A DNA stretch of 64,000 nt from Comamonadaceae bacterium ALPHA2B (GCA_005503065.1 SCOE01000014.1:1-64000); one strand, 5' to 3'; positions 28,891-38,296 are shown, counted from the stretch's first letter. The notes: generated from the sequence alone by a model not told the origin. Numbers and translations: made by a program.

Positions 28891-30045
28891 TCACACGCCG
28901 TCAAGCCCGGTGAAACGCTTTGGGATATCGCGCGCCGGCACCTGAATTCGCCACAAAGATGGATCGAGCTGCAGAAAAGGAACGGCGTGGCCATCCCGGA
29001 GCTTCTCCAGCCGGGCAGGATACTGCGACTGGCCACACCGGCACCGCCGTTGAACATATCGGTCGTGGAGCTCAGCGGCCTCGCCTGGGTCACGCCCGCG
29101 AACGGCGAGCAGCGTGCGCTTCAACTCGGGGCACCGGTGCACCGGGGCGACATCCTGGTCACCGAGCCGGAGTCCTTCCTCTGCTTGGGGTTGTCCGACG
29201 GCAGTCGCATGGTCCTTCCATCGAGCAGCGCCATCAGGCTGGTCGAGAGTGTTTCCCGGGGCATCCAGTTCGAATTGCTGGCAGGCCGCGTGGAGTCGTA
29301 CATCACCAAACAGCACTCCAGGGGATTCGAGGTACGCACGAGGACGGCAGGGGTTGGCGTCCAGGGCACCCACTTCCGCGTACGTGACGAAGCAGGGCTC
29401 TCGGCTGCCGAGGTGTTGGAGGGCCGTGTTCGAGTCCACAGCATGGGTTCGGGAGACGGCCCGGATCGACTCTCGCTGCCGCAGGGTCGCGGAGCGCTGC
29501 TGGGTCGAGGCCCGTTGACCGCGCAGGAGTTGTTGCCGGCTGCCGCGTCGGTCGACAGCAACTCGGAACAAAGCACCGTCTCCGCAGTGCCCGTGCCTGG
29601 CGGGGCGAGTTATCGCCTGCAGTTGGCGCGCGACGAACGGCTGCTGCACCTCGTCTTCGAAACACGCAGTGACCTGCCGTCCTTTCAGCTTCCGGAGCTG
29701 CCAGTCGGCTTCTATCACTCGCGTGTCACGGCCATCGACACCTCAGGCCTGGAGGGCTTTCCGGCCGACACGCCGGTCTATGTCCGTCAGGGCTTGAAGC
29801 AGGAAGCTCGTGCAAGCGTCGGTGCCGATCGGTCCGTCCTGCTGACCTGGCCTGCCCTGGGCAATCAGGCGTACGTCGTCGAAGTGTCCCTGGACAGCGA
29901 TTTTCGAATCGTGGTTGCCACGGCCAGGGTGGCAGGCGGCCGCGCCATCGTGGGTCCTTTTCCTGGCGACGGCCTCTACCACTGGCGCGTCAGGTCGCAA
30001 GCCTCGGCCGTTGCGAACGGTTCGTTCCACGTTCCGGACAAATGA
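28891..30045 (+). pseudogene. LysM-FecR domain periplasmic protein, 5'-truncated
   Basis: The open frame begins abruptly in a LysM peptidoglycan-binding domain (HAVKPGETLWDIARRHL, complete to PGRILRLAT). A FecR domain follows (VHRGDILVTEPESFLCLGLSDG to about FEVRTRTAGVGVQGTHFRV), then two fibronectin-III-like modules, each ending in a Y-H-(S/W)-R-V strand. No ATG, GTG or TTG occurs between the upstream stop (28846-28848) and GTG 28987. Translation from that GTG would lose both LysM and any signal peptide, leaving a 352-residue protein that cannot be exported. Intact relatives are periplasmic and sit beside CHASE2 sensors. The stop TGA lies one base before the CHASE2 kinase start. Confidence 0.75.
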
Positions 30046-30046
30046 A

Positions 30047-32398
30047 ATGCGCAGGAAGCTCATCATCGAATGCGCCATCCTCGCTTTCGCAATTCCTGCT
30101 GCGGTGTGCTGGTTGGCAGACCGTCCCGGGCTGAGGAATCTCGACGAGGTGATCTACGACAGGCTGCTCGCCTCCGTGCGCCCAGCGCCTTCGAACGACA
30201 TTCTCATCGTTGCCATCGACCAGCGCAGCTTACGACAGCTCGGCCCCTGGCCTTGGCCGAGGTCGTTGCACGCCAGCCTGCTGAGGCAGCTTAAGCGGCA
30301 TGCGCCCAGCACCGTGTTTCTGGACATTTTCATGGATGGGCCGGCGCCACCTGAGGACAACCAGAAGCTGGCCAGCGCCATGCAGGGGATGCCGGTCTTT
30401 CTACCCATGCGGCCGCAGGAGGACGCGCAGTTCAACCCGAGGCTGCTACAACCACAGCCGGTACTGGCGAAAAATGCCATGGCGCTCGGGCATGCCAGCG
30501 TCACCGTCGACGACGATCAAGTGGTGCGCAGAATGTACAAGTTCGAGGGACCGCCGGGCGATCTGCAGCCGTACATCGGCTTGCCTCTGCTTCAGATCAG
30601 GTCCGACCCCATGACCGCGGAAAGGTCTGCGAGCGAGTTGAGGCGCAGTTGGAATGTGCAGGGCGAATTCGGCTTTCCGTTGAGCGGTCCCTCGGGGTCC
30701 TACCGCCGGGTACCCTACGTCAGCATCCTCCTGGGCGAAGTACCCGACGAGCTCCTGCGAGGAAAAGACATCCTGGTCGGCCCTGCGTCCGATGCCGGGC
30801 TGGATCCCAGCTGGGCGGTCGCCGGGTTGCGAACTGGTGAAAGACTCGACAGCATCGAGTTGCATGCCAATGCCATCAGCGCCTTGCGCGAAGGATGGAC
30901 CATTGGCAACTTGCGCCCGCTCAACCGCCATGCATGGGTGACAGCTCCCATTGTTTTGGTCATTCTTCTTTTCTTCAAACTCGGAAGGCACGGCTTTGCA
31001 GGTGCGGCGGCAGCGATGCTCGCGATATCGATGGTCAGCTATTTTTCGTTGATCAGGTTCAACATCTGGCTGCCCCCGGCAGCGCCCGTCGTCGGCGTGT
31101 TGGGCGCCTACGTCCTCTGGAGTTGGAGGCGCTTGGCCCTCGTCGCCGCGTATTTGCAGGACCGGGTTGCCAGACTTAACGCGATACCGATCGGTCCCTA
31201 TCCTCCAGCGGCGGTCGCGCCTCATCCCCACGTCGACGCCGTGGGCCACCAGACCCGGGAACTGGACATCGCGATAAGCCGCCTCGCCTCCTTGCAGTCC
31301 TTTCTCAGCGCAGGGCTGAGAGAGCTACCGGTCGCTGCAGTCGTGTGCAATGAAATGGGGACAATCCATCGAAGCAATGCAGCCAGCTGGAGCCTTCTCC
31401 TTGACGGGGCGGCACCTGAAGAGCGTTTCTCGCGAAACGACCCCTTGGCCGGAATGAATCTGTCGGACCTGCTCAAGGGTTTCCGACGGAATCCTTCAGC
31501 GGATACCTCGCAAGGCTGGAAAGGCGGCGCCGAATACTCCACGGCAGCCGGTCGCATCTTTCATCTTCGAGCGGCTGCGTTCACTGACCAGGAGGAGACG
31601 AGCGGGTGGATCGTCGTCATGCGAGAACTCACGATGGAAAAGAAGTCGGAACAGGAGAGAGCACTCTGGCTGCGTTTTCTTTCGCATGACCTGCGCAGCC
31701 CGCAGGTCAACATTCTCAGCCTTCTGGCTCTACATAAGGACCAGACCGCCGAGCCCTCGGTGACGCTGCTCATGGATGCCATCAGCCGTGAAGTCGAGCG
31801 CACGCTCGATCTGTCCGAGGGGTTCATGGACCTCAGCCATGCCGAATCTGGCAACTATGTGCTTGCAGAGGTCCACGCCGCATCCGTCGCCCAGGAAGCT
31901 GCTGACCAGGTGTGGCCCTACGCCCATGCCAAGGACATCGTCGTCGAAACCAGGATCGGCGATGAAGAGGTCTACGTGCGCGCGGATGGCCCTTTGTTGA
32001 CGCGCGCGCTCATCAATCTGCTGGGCAACGCGTTGCGTCACAGTGCCTCGAACAGCAGCCTTCGAGTCTGCCTGGCAAGCACTTCCCGGGAAGTGATTTT
32101 CTCCGTCCATGACGAAGGCGAGGGAATGGATGTCGATACCTTGGAGACCTTGCGCACCGGCAGACAACACCCCGGAGGCAGCCGCACCAAGACAACGGAC
32201 GACATCAGCGCCAAAGTAAAGCCACGCGGTCTGGGAATGGCAGTGGTCAGGGCCGTCGTTCAGCGCCATGGAGGCTGGCTGGAGGGCTGGAGCGCACCCG
32301 GCGCAGGGACCAGCTTCTTCATTGGCCTGCCCAGGCACGAATACGCCCCAGCGCACGCCGAAGAGCTCTATTCGGCTTCCAGCCATCTCGATCTCTGA
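30047..32398 (+). CDS. CHASE2 domain sensor histidine kinase
   Basis: A 783-residue inner-membrane kinase. An N-terminal helix (about 5-25) leads into a periplasmic CHASE2 domain (about 28-285; EVIYDRLLASVRPAPSNDILIVAIDQRSL is its typical opening). Three helices near 295-370 return it to the membrane, followed by a PAS-like segment (about 425-525), a HisKA-like domain with FLSHDLRSPQ (phospho-His near 547), and a HATPase with LINLLGNALRH and RGLGMAVVRAVVQRHGG. Between the G boxes is a longer, less typical loop. No response regulator lies beside it. ATG 30047 is one base after the FecR stop, and the upstream promoter appears to have been lost, so its expression is in doubt. Confidence 0.9.
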   Translation: MRRKLIIECAILAFAIPAAVCWLADRPGLRNLDEVIYDRLLASVRPAPSNDILIVAIDQRSLRQLGPWPWPRSLHASLLRQLKRHAPSTVFLDIFMDGPAPPEDNQKLASAMQGMPVFLPMRPQEDAQFNPRLLQPQPVLAKNAMALGHASVTVDDDQVVRRMYKFEGPPGDLQPYIGLPLLQIRSDPMTAERSASELRRSWNVQGEFGFPLSGPSGSYRRVPYVSILLGEVPDELLRGKDILVGPASDAGLDPSWAVAGLRTGERLDSIELHANAISALREGWTIGNLRPLNRHAWVTAPIVLVILLFFKLGRHGFAGAAAAMLAISMVSYFSLIRFNIWLPPAAPVVGVLGAYVLWSWRRLALVAAYLQDRVARLNAIPIGPYPPAAVAPHPHVDAVGHQTRELDIAISRLASLQSFLSAGLRELPVAAVVCNEMGTIHRSNAASWSLLLDGAAPEERFSRNDPLAGMNLSDLLKGFRRNPSADTSQGWKGGAEYSTAAGRIFHLRAAAFTDQEETSGWIVVMRELTMEKKSEQERALWLRFLSHDLRSPQVNILSLLALHKDQTAEPSVTLLMDAISREVERTLDLSEGFMDLSHAESGNYVLAEVHAASVAQEAADQVWPYAHAKDIVVETRIGDEEVYVRADGPLLTRALINLLGNALRHSASNSSLRVCLASTSREVIFSVHDEGEGMDVDTLETLRTGRQHPGGSRTKTTDDISAKVKPRGLGMAVVRAVVQRHGGWLEGWSAPGAGTSFFIGLPRHEYAPAHAEELYSASSHLDL

Positions 32399-32566
32399 AC
32401 GCGACGGACTTGCCGCTGCAGTTCTCGCTTGCATGTCGCCATGCACGGTCCACGTCTGGCCATGGGAAGCGACCGAAGGACCGGTGCGCGGGGGACTGAC
32501 CTCTGCTGCGGCCCGGTGGCCGCCGGCGGGTGCATGGCCGGTGCGGTGACGGCGCGGCCTACGGGT

Positions 32567-33706
32567 TCAGTCCGTGCGAGGTGCCACCTTGTCCAATGCC
32601 GCCGCAAGGTGCCCCACCGTGCGATCGACATTGCGCCATTTCTCCAGCCCGAAAAGGCCGATGCGGAAGCTCATGAAATCCGGCCCCTCGTCGCACTGCA
32701 GCGGCACGCCGGAGGCGGTCTGCAGACCGGCCTCGATGAACTTCTTCGCGCTCTGAATGCCGGGGTCGGTGGTGTAGCTCACGACCACGCCGGGCGCCTT
32801 GTAGCCCTCGGCCGCCACGCTCGGGAAGCCGCGCGACTCGAGCAGCGCACGCACCTTGTGGCCGAGCTCCACCTGCGCGGCCTTCACCGGCGCAAAGCCC
32901 CACTCGCGCGTCTCGCGCATCACGTCGCGCAGGCGCACCAGCGCGTCGGTCGGCATGGTGGTGTGGTAGGCGTGCTGGCCCTTCTCGTAGCCTTCGGCGA
33001 TCTGCATCCACTTCTTCAGGTCGCACGAGAAGCTGCTGCTGGTCGTGCCCTCGATGGCCTGCCGTGCGCGTTCGCTGAGCATGACCATGGCGCAGCAGGG
33101 AGAGCCGCTCCAGCCCTTCTGCGGCGCGCTGATGAGCACATCGACGCCGGTGGTCTGCATGTCGACCCACATGGCGCCCGAGGCGACACAGTCGAGCACG
33201 AACAAGGCGCCGACCTCGTGCGCCGCGGCGCTCACGGTGCGCAGGTACTCGTCGGGCAGCAGGATGCCGCTGGCGGTCTCCACATGCGGCGCGAACACGA
33301 CCTTGGGCTTCTGCGCGCGGATCGCGGCCGCGACCTCGTCGGCCGGGCACGGCGCCCAGGGCGCCTGCGGGCCATCGCCCTGCTTGCGCGCCTTGCAGAC
33401 CACGGCGCCGCCGCCCAAGCCACCGGCGTCGAAGATCTGGCTCCAGCGGTAGCTGAACCAGCCGTTGCGGATGATCAGCACCTTTTCCTTGTTGGCGAAC
33501 TGGCGCGCGACGGCTTCCATGCCGAAGGTGCCGCTGCCCGGCACGAGGACCGCAGTGTGCGCGTGGTAGACCTCCTTGAGCATGGCCAGGATGTCCTGCA
33601 TGACGCCGGTGAAGCGCTTGGACATGTGGTTGAGCGCGCGGTCGGTGTAGACGACCGAGAACTCGAGCAGGCCGTCGGGATCGATGTCGGGAAGCAGGCC
33701 GGGCAT
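32567..33706 (-). CDS. Class V PLP-dependent aminotransferase (alanine/serine-glyoxylate type)
   Basis: A 379-residue fold-type I aminotransferase. PGSGTFGMEAVARQF near 56-70 binds the cofactor phosphate, VLDCVASGAMWVDMQTTGVDV carries the Asp that pairs with the pyridine ring, and SAPQKGWSG holds the Schiff-base Lys197. This arrangement matches alanine-glyoxylate, serine-glyoxylate and serine-pyruvate aminotransferases, and is also seen in 2-aminoethylphosphonate transaminases. ATG 33706 has a GGAGA site and gives the usual length; the open frame extends upstream without similarity. It is divergent from the nuclease gene. Confidence 0.88.
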   Translation of the reverse strand: MPGLLPDIDPDGLLEFSVVYTDRALNHMSKRFTGVMQDILAMLKEVYHAHTAVLVPGSGTFGMEAVARQFANKEKVLIIRNGWFSYRWSQIFDAGGLGGGAVVCKARKQGDGPQAPWAPCPADEVAAAIRAQKPKVVFAPHVETASGILLPDEYLRTVSAAAHEVGALFVLDCVASGAMWVDMQTTGVDVLISAPQKGWSGSPCCAMVMLSERARQAIEGTTSSSFSCDLKKWMQIAEGYEKGQHAYHTTMPTDALVRLRDVMRETREWGFAPVKAAQVELGHKVRALLESRGFPSVAAEGYKAPGVVVSYTTDPGIQSAKKFIEAGLQTASGVPLQCDEGPDFMSFRIGLFGLEKWRNVDRTVGHLAAALDKVAPRTD

Positions 33707-33892
33707 GGGATGTCTCCGTACAGGAGGCTGCAGCCGGCACGAAGAGCAACGGCCTGCAACCGGGGCAAAAAGGGCGCACTGCGCCGCGATACTCCAGGGC
33801 CGCGACGCGCGCGCCCATGGGCGATCGACGCGCAGCGCCGTGGGCGCACGAGTGTAGCCACAGGCATCCCCGCACCCTCGATTCCTCCTTCC

Positions 33893-34408
33893 ATGCCACT
33901 GGCCGCCACCCTCCTCCTCTGCACCGTGTTGACCGTCCAGGACGGCGACACCCTGCGCGCCCGTTGCGACGCGGGCCGCGGCGCCAAGCAGGACGTCGTC
34001 ACCGTGCGGCTGCATGCCATCGACGCGCCGGAGCACGGTCAGCCCTACGGCCGGCGGGCACGACAGGTGCTGTCGTCGCTGATCGCCCAGCGGCCCGTGC
34101 GACTGGCCTGCGTGGACACGGACCGGTTCGAGCGTCGCGTCTGCCAGGTGTGGGTGGCACCAGCCGAAGCGCCGGATGCGCCGCCCACCGTCGACGCCGG
34201 ACTGGCCCTGGTCGCCGCGGGCCAGGCATGGTGGTATCGGCATTTCGCGTCGGCCCAGACCGCGGACGAACGGGCACGCTACGCCGCGGCCGAGGACGAT
34301 GCCCGCGCGCACCGGCGCGGGCTCTGGCGCGAGGGCGAGCGTGCCACGCCGCCCTGGCAGTGGCGGCGGACGCATCCGCGCCACGCCGACATCGCCGCGG
34401 CACCCTGA
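33893..34408 (+). CDS. Thermonuclease (SNase-like) family protein
   Basis: A 171-residue staphylococcal-nuclease-fold protein. The OB-fold core is VQDGDTLRARC (with the Ca-binding Asp), VRLHAIDAPEHGQPYGRRAR (catalytic Arg and Glu region), DRFERRVCQVW with the second catalytic Arg, and the end RYAAAEDDARAHRRGLW. The first 14 residues are hydrophobic and short, so export is possible but the signal is poor; a longer N-terminus cannot be supported. It would hydrolyse DNA or RNA phosphodiesters in a Ca-dependent way. Four Cys may form disulfides if it is periplasmic. Confidence 0.85.
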   Translation: MPLAATLLLCTVLTVQDGDTLRARCDAGRGAKQDVVTVRLHAIDAPEHGQPYGRRARQVLSSLIAQRPVRLACVDTDRFERRVCQVWVAPAEAPDAPPTVDAGLALVAAGQAWWYRHFASAQTADERARYAAAEDDARAHRRGLWREGERATPPWQWRRTHPRHADIAAAP

Positions 34409-34460
34409 TGCGGCACCGCTCCCCACGGCGGATGCCACCGCCGCAGTCGACAACAATCAT

Positions 34461-34520
34461 CCGTTCACGCTGAGCTCGTCGAAGCGCGGTGCAAGGCTTC
34501 GACGGGCTCAGCCCGACCGG
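34461..34520. repeat. REP-like inverted repeat, family B, copy 2
   Basis: GAGCTCGTCGAAGC pairs imperfectly with GCTTCGACGGGCTC around GCGGTGCAAG. The right arm matches the right arm of 19391-19458. It lies between the convergent nuclease and CNNM genes. Confidence 0.7.
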
Positions 34521-34546
34521 CTCTTGATGATCGAAGACCGACTGCG

Positions 34547-35872
34547 TCAGTCCTGGGTCGACAGCCCGGCCTCGGCCGGTTCCTCCAGCGCCCGCGCCCG
34601 CACGCGGTCGATGCGCCGGCCGTCGAGCGCCAGCACCTCGAACTGCCAGCCGGCGCAGTCGATGCGCTCGCCGACCTCGGGCAGGTGGCCCGACACCGAC
34701 ATGAGCAGGCCGGCCACGGTGTTGTAGCGGCCGCGCTCCTCGTCGGGCAGCTCGCGGATGGCCAGCCGCGCACGCAGCTCCGACACCGGCATGAGCCCGT
34801 CGAGCTCCCAGCTGCCGTCCTCGCCCGGCGTCGCCCAGGCGTCGGCGGCCATGCCGGGCTGCAGTTCGCCTGTGATGGCTTCGAGCAGGTCGCGCGGCGT
34901 CATCAGGCCCTGCACCACGCCGTATTCGTCGACCACGAACACCAGCCGTCCGGCGCGGGCGCGGAACTGCTCGAGCAGTTCGAGCCCGGTCAGCGTCTCG
35001 GGCACGAAGGAGGCGGTCTGCACCGCCGATTCGATCGTGCCCTCGTGGTGGCGGCCCAGCTGCAGCAGGCGTGCCACGCTGATCACGCCGACCACGTCGT
35101 CCAGCGAGTTGCGGCACACCGGGTACCACGAGTGCACGAGGTTGAGCGCCGCGGCCGACGCCACCTTGTCGAGCGCGTCGGCCACGGTGAAGCTGGCCTG
35201 CATCCATTCGATGTCGGCGCGCGGCACCATCAGCGACGACAGGCGTCGCTCGTCGAGGTGGAACACGTTGCGCACCATCTGGTGCTCGTGCAGTTCGATG
35301 ACGCCGGCATCGACGCCCTCCTCCAGGCTGGCGGAGATCTCCTCCTCGGTCACGGCCCGGGCGCCCGTCGAATCGATGCGCAGCAGCTTGAGCACCGTGG
35401 CCGTGGCGCCCGACAGCAGCCACACGAAGGGCTTGGCGACCTTGGCCAGCACCCGCATGGGCCGCGCGATCCAGCGCGACACCGGCTCCGGGTACAGCTG
35501 TCCGATGCGCTTGGGCACCAGCTCGCCGAAGATGATGGTGAAGAAGGTGATGGCCGTGACCACCAGCGCCGTCGACACCACGCTCGCGGTGCCTGCGCCC
35601 ATGCCGTGCGACTCCATCCACACGGCCAGCGGCCCGGCGAAGGCCGCCTCGCCCACGATGCCGCTGAGCATGCCGATGGAGGTGATACCGATCTGCACCG
35701 TCGACAGGAACTGCGTCGGCGATTCCATCAGCTTGAGGGCGGCGATGGCACCGGCATCGCCGGCTTCGGCCAGGGCGGCCAGGCGGGCGCGCCGGCTGGT
35801 GGCCAGCGCCATTTCGGACATCGCGAACAACGCATTGCACGTCGTCAGCAACGCCAACAGAAGAACGTCCAT
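34547..35872 (-). CDS. CNNM/CorC-family membrane protein (hemolysin family)
   Basis: A 441-residue protein with an N-terminal CNNM (DUF21) domain of three or four membrane helices (about 1-185), two CBS domains (about 205-325; MVPRADIEWMQ and LVFVVDEYGVVQGLMTPRDLLEAITGEL are characteristic), and a C-terminal CorC_HlyC transporter-associated domain (about 345-430). Family members are linked to magnesium/cobalt efflux (CorB/CorC, MpfA); the older name hemolysin is misleading. It is divergent from apaH with only 24 bases between the starts, so the promoters must overlap the coding ends. Confidence 0.92.
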   Translation of the reverse strand: MDVLLLALLTTCNALFAMSEMALATSRRARLAALAEAGDAGAIAALKLMESPTQFLSTVQIGITSIGMLSGIVGEAAFAGPLAVWMESHGMGAGTASVVSTALVVTAITFFTIIFGELVPKRIGQLYPEPVSRWIARPMRVLAKVAKPFVWLLSGATATVLKLLRIDSTGARAVTEEEISASLEEGVDAGVIELHEHQMVRNVFHLDERRLSSLMVPRADIEWMQASFTVADALDKVASAAALNLVHSWYPVCRNSLDDVVGVISVARLLQLGRHHEGTIESAVQTASFVPETLTGLELLEQFRARAGRLVFVVDEYGVVQGLMTPRDLLEAITGELQPGMAADAWATPGEDGSWELDGLMPVSELRARLAIRELPDEERGRYNTVAGLLMSVSGHLPEVGERIDCAGWQFEVLALDGRRIDRVRARALEEPAEAGLSTQD

Positions 35873-35896
35873 CGAGGGCGGGGAGAGAATGAAGGA

Positions 35897-36739
35897 ATGT
35901 CACTCTATCTCATCGGCGACGTGCAGGGCTGCGACGAGGCACTGGGTCGCCTGCTCGGCGAGATCGCGTTCTCGCCCAGCCGCGACCAGCTCGTGCTGCT
36001 GGGCGACCTGGTCAACCGCGGTCCCGATTCGCTGGCCGTGCTGCGCCGCGTGCAGGCGCTGGGCGGTGCGGCGCAGAGCCTGCTGGGCAACCACGACCTG
36101 CACCTGCTGGGCGTGGCGCACGGCGTGCGCAGGCCGGGCCGGCGCGACACGCTGGGGCTGATCCTCGATGCACCCGACCGCGCCGCGCTGCTCGACTGGC
36201 TGCGTGCGCAATCCATGGCGCTGCACCGGCGCATCGGCGGGCAGGACCTGCTCATGGTCCATGCCGGCGTGCTGCCGGCGTGGGACGTGGCCACGACGAT
36301 GGCCTGCGCCGGCGAACTCGAGGCCGTGCTGCGCAGCCCCGCGCTCGGCGGCTTCCTCTCCGAGATGTATGGCAACGAACCGGCGCGCTGGAACGACGCG
36401 CTGACCGGCAGCGCCCGCCTGCGCGTCATCGTCAACGCCCTCACGCGCCTGCGCTTCTGTACCGCCGAGGGCGAGATGGAGTTCGAGACCAAGGACGGCG
36501 CCGGCGAGGCGCCCGAGGGTTATCTGCCCTGGTTCGACGTGCCGGGCCGCCGCACCGCCGACGCGGTGCTCGCCTTCGGCCATTGGTCGACGCTGGGTTG
36601 GCTGTCGCGCCCCGATCTGCTGTCGACGGACACGGGCTGCGTCTGGGGCGGCTGCCTCAGCGCCGTGCGCATCGGCGCCACGCTGGCCGAGCGGGAGCGG
36701 CTGCAGGTGCGCTGCCCGCAGGCACAGGCCCCCGGCTGA
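35897..36739 (+). CDS. apaH: Bis(5'-nucleosyl)-tetraphosphatase, symmetrical
   Basis: A 280-residue metallophosphatase that splits Ap4A into two ADP and can also remove Np4 caps from RNA in E. coli. The phosphoesterase signatures are present: YLIGDVQGC near 4-12, LLGDLVNRGPDS near 35-46, LLGNHDLHLL near 63-72, and later VHAGVLPAWD and FGHWSTLGW. Length equals the E. coli enzyme. ATG 35897 has a GAAGGA site. The gene ends convergently against the helicase gene, with a family A hairpin between them. Confidence 0.95.
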   Translation: MSLYLIGDVQGCDEALGRLLGEIAFSPSRDQLVLLGDLVNRGPDSLAVLRRVQALGGAAQSLLGNHDLHLLGVAHGVRRPGRRDTLGLILDAPDRAALLDWLRAQSMALHRRIGGQDLLMVHAGVLPAWDVATTMACAGELEAVLRSPALGGFLSEMYGNEPARWNDALTGSARLRVIVNALTRLRFCTAEGEMEFETKDGAGEAPEGYLPWFDVPGRRTADAVLAFGHWSTLGWLSRPDLLSTDTGCVWGGCLSAVRIGATLAERERLQVRCPQAQAPG

Positions 36740-36747
36740 GGCCAAAC

Positions 36748-36794
36748 GCTATATTTTTTATAGCTGCCCGCGCCCGTCCCGCGGGCGCTGCAGC
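36748..36794 (+). repeat. Intergenic hairpin repeat, family A, copy 2
   Basis: GCTATATTTTTTATAGC followed by the GC stem GCGCCCG...CGGGCGC. It sits between convergent apaH and rhlE-type genes, 9 bases after the apaH stop, where it could act as a bidirectional terminator. Confidence 0.75.
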
Positions 36795-36841
36795 TCAATT
36801 TCGCTTGGATTCCGCAGGCCGCCGCGTGGCGCAGCCAACAC

Positions 36842-38296
36842 TCAGTTGGCCGGCTCGGACGACTTGAACAGCGCCGCCACCTTGCGCTTGCTCTTGATGT
36901 TGGTCGACACGCGCGGCGCGGGCGCCTTGGCGGCCGCTTCCCAGGCCGGTGCTTCCTCACGCTCGCCGGCCTCGTAGGGCTTGTCGAAGAAGGGGTCGCG
37001 CGGCGCCGACGGCGTGCGCTGCGGGCGCGGCGAACGGTAACCCTCGGCGCGCGAATCGCGCGGGCGGTCGAGCGCGTCACGGGCATCGCCCGCCTCGCCG
37101 GCCTCGCGCCAGTGGCGGCGCCCGTCGTTGATGCGGCCGCGCGGACGCTCATCCTCGAACTCGATGGGCTCGAGTTCGATCTTCTTCTTGATCAGCTTCT
37201 CGATGTCGGCCACGAGGCGCACGTCGTTGCCACCGCCGGCGAAGGTCACGGCCAGCCCCGAGGCGCCGGCCCGGCCCGTGCGGCCGATGCGGTGCACGTA
37301 GTCCTCGGCGTTGAAGGGCACGTCGAAGTTGAAGACCGCGGGAACGTCCTTGATGTCGAGGCCGCGCGCGGCCACGTCGGTGCACACCAGCAGGTCGACC
37401 TCGCCGGCCTTGAAGGCCGCCAGCGCCTTGAGGCGCTCGTCCTGGCTCTTGTCGCCGTGCAGGGCCGTGCAGCGCAGGCCCTCGCGCTCCAGCGAGCGCG
37501 CCAGCCGGGCACAGCCCAGCTTGCTGTTGACGAAGACGAAGGCCTGGGTGATGCCGCGCTGGCGCACGATCTGCTTGAGCGCGCGGCGCTTGTCGTCGTC
37601 GCCCACGCTGTAGAAATGCTGCTCGACGGTGGACGCCGTCTCGTTGGGCCGCGCCACCTCGATGGTGACCGGGTTCTGCAGGTAGCTGCCGGCCAGCCGC
37701 TTGATCTCGGGCGAGAAGGTGGCCGAGAAGAGCAGCGTGGTGCGCTGCTTGGGCAGGTACGACAGGATGCGCTGCAGGTCGGGCAGGAAGCCGATGTCCA
37801 GCATGCGGTCGGCCTCGTCGAGCACCACGTACTCGACCTGGTTGAGCACCGCGTTCTTGGCCTCGATATGGTCCAGCAGCCGGCCCGGCGTGGCGACCAG
37901 CACCTCGACGCCCTTCTTGAGCTCGGCCGTCTGCGGCTTCATGTCGATGCCGCCGAAAACCACCGTGCTGCGCAGCTGCGTGTACTTGGCGTACATCTTG
38001 ACCTGCTGGGCCACCTGGTCGGCCAGCTCGCGCGTGGGCAGCAGCACCAGCGCGCGCACCGGGTGCCGGGCCGGCGAGGTGGAAGCGTTCTCGTGCTTGA
38101 GCAGGCGCTGCAGCAAGGGCAGCGAAAAGGCGGCCGTCTTGCCGGTGCCCGTCTGAGCGGCGCCCATCACGTCCTGGCCCGACAGCACCACCGGGATGGC
38201 CTGCGCCTGGATCGGCGTCATGTTCTCGTAGCCCATGTCGGCTACGGCGCGCTTGAGGGGATCCGCCAGCGCGAGGTCGGAATAGAGAGTACTCAT
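36842..38296 (-). CDS. rhlE: DEAD-box RNA helicase, RhlE type
   Basis: A 484-residue ATP-dependent RNA helicase. The Q motif (PIQAQAIP), Walker A AAQTGTGKT, PTRELADQV, TPGRLLDHI, DEAD in VLDEADRMLD, SAT in LFSATFSPE, and the second-domain motifs VFVNSK, TDVAARGLDI and HRIGRTGRAG are all in order. The C-terminal 110 residues are Arg/Asp/Pro-rich and end in a basic NIKSKRKVAALFKSS, typical of RhlE relatives that use basic tails to bind RNA. ATG 38296 (MSTLYSDLAL) is chosen; the frame runs 20 codons further up without similarity. It probably helps ribosome assembly or RNA decay. Confidence 0.93.
   Translation of the reverse strand: MSTLYSDLALADPLKRAVADMGYENMTPIQAQAIPVVLSGQDVMGAAQTGTGKTAAFSLPLLQRLLKHENASTSPARHPVRALVLLPTRELADQVAQQVKMYAKYTQLRSTVVFGGIDMKPQTAELKKGVEVLVATPGRLLDHIEAKNAVLNQVEYVVLDEADRMLDIGFLPDLQRILSYLPKQRTTLLFSATFSPEIKRLAGSYLQNPVTIEVARPNETASTVEQHFYSVGDDDKRRALKQIVRQRGITQAFVFVNSKLGCARLARSLEREGLRCTALHGDKSQDERLKALAAFKAGEVDLLVCTDVAARGLDIKDVPAVFNFDVPFNAEDYVHRIGRTGRAGASGLAVTFAGGGNDVRLVADIEKLIKKKIELEPIEFEDERPRGRINDGRRHWREAGEAGDARDALDRPRDSRAEGYRSPRPQRTPSAPRDPFFDKPYEAGEREEAPAWEAAAKAPAPRVSTNIKSKRKVAALFKSSEPAN

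Noticed and set aside
26581-32400. Integrative element inserted at tRNA-Thr
   Set aside because: No integrase or excisionase gene is present, and I could not find a second copy of the tRNA 3' end (GGTTCGATTCCTCTCTCC region) at the right side.
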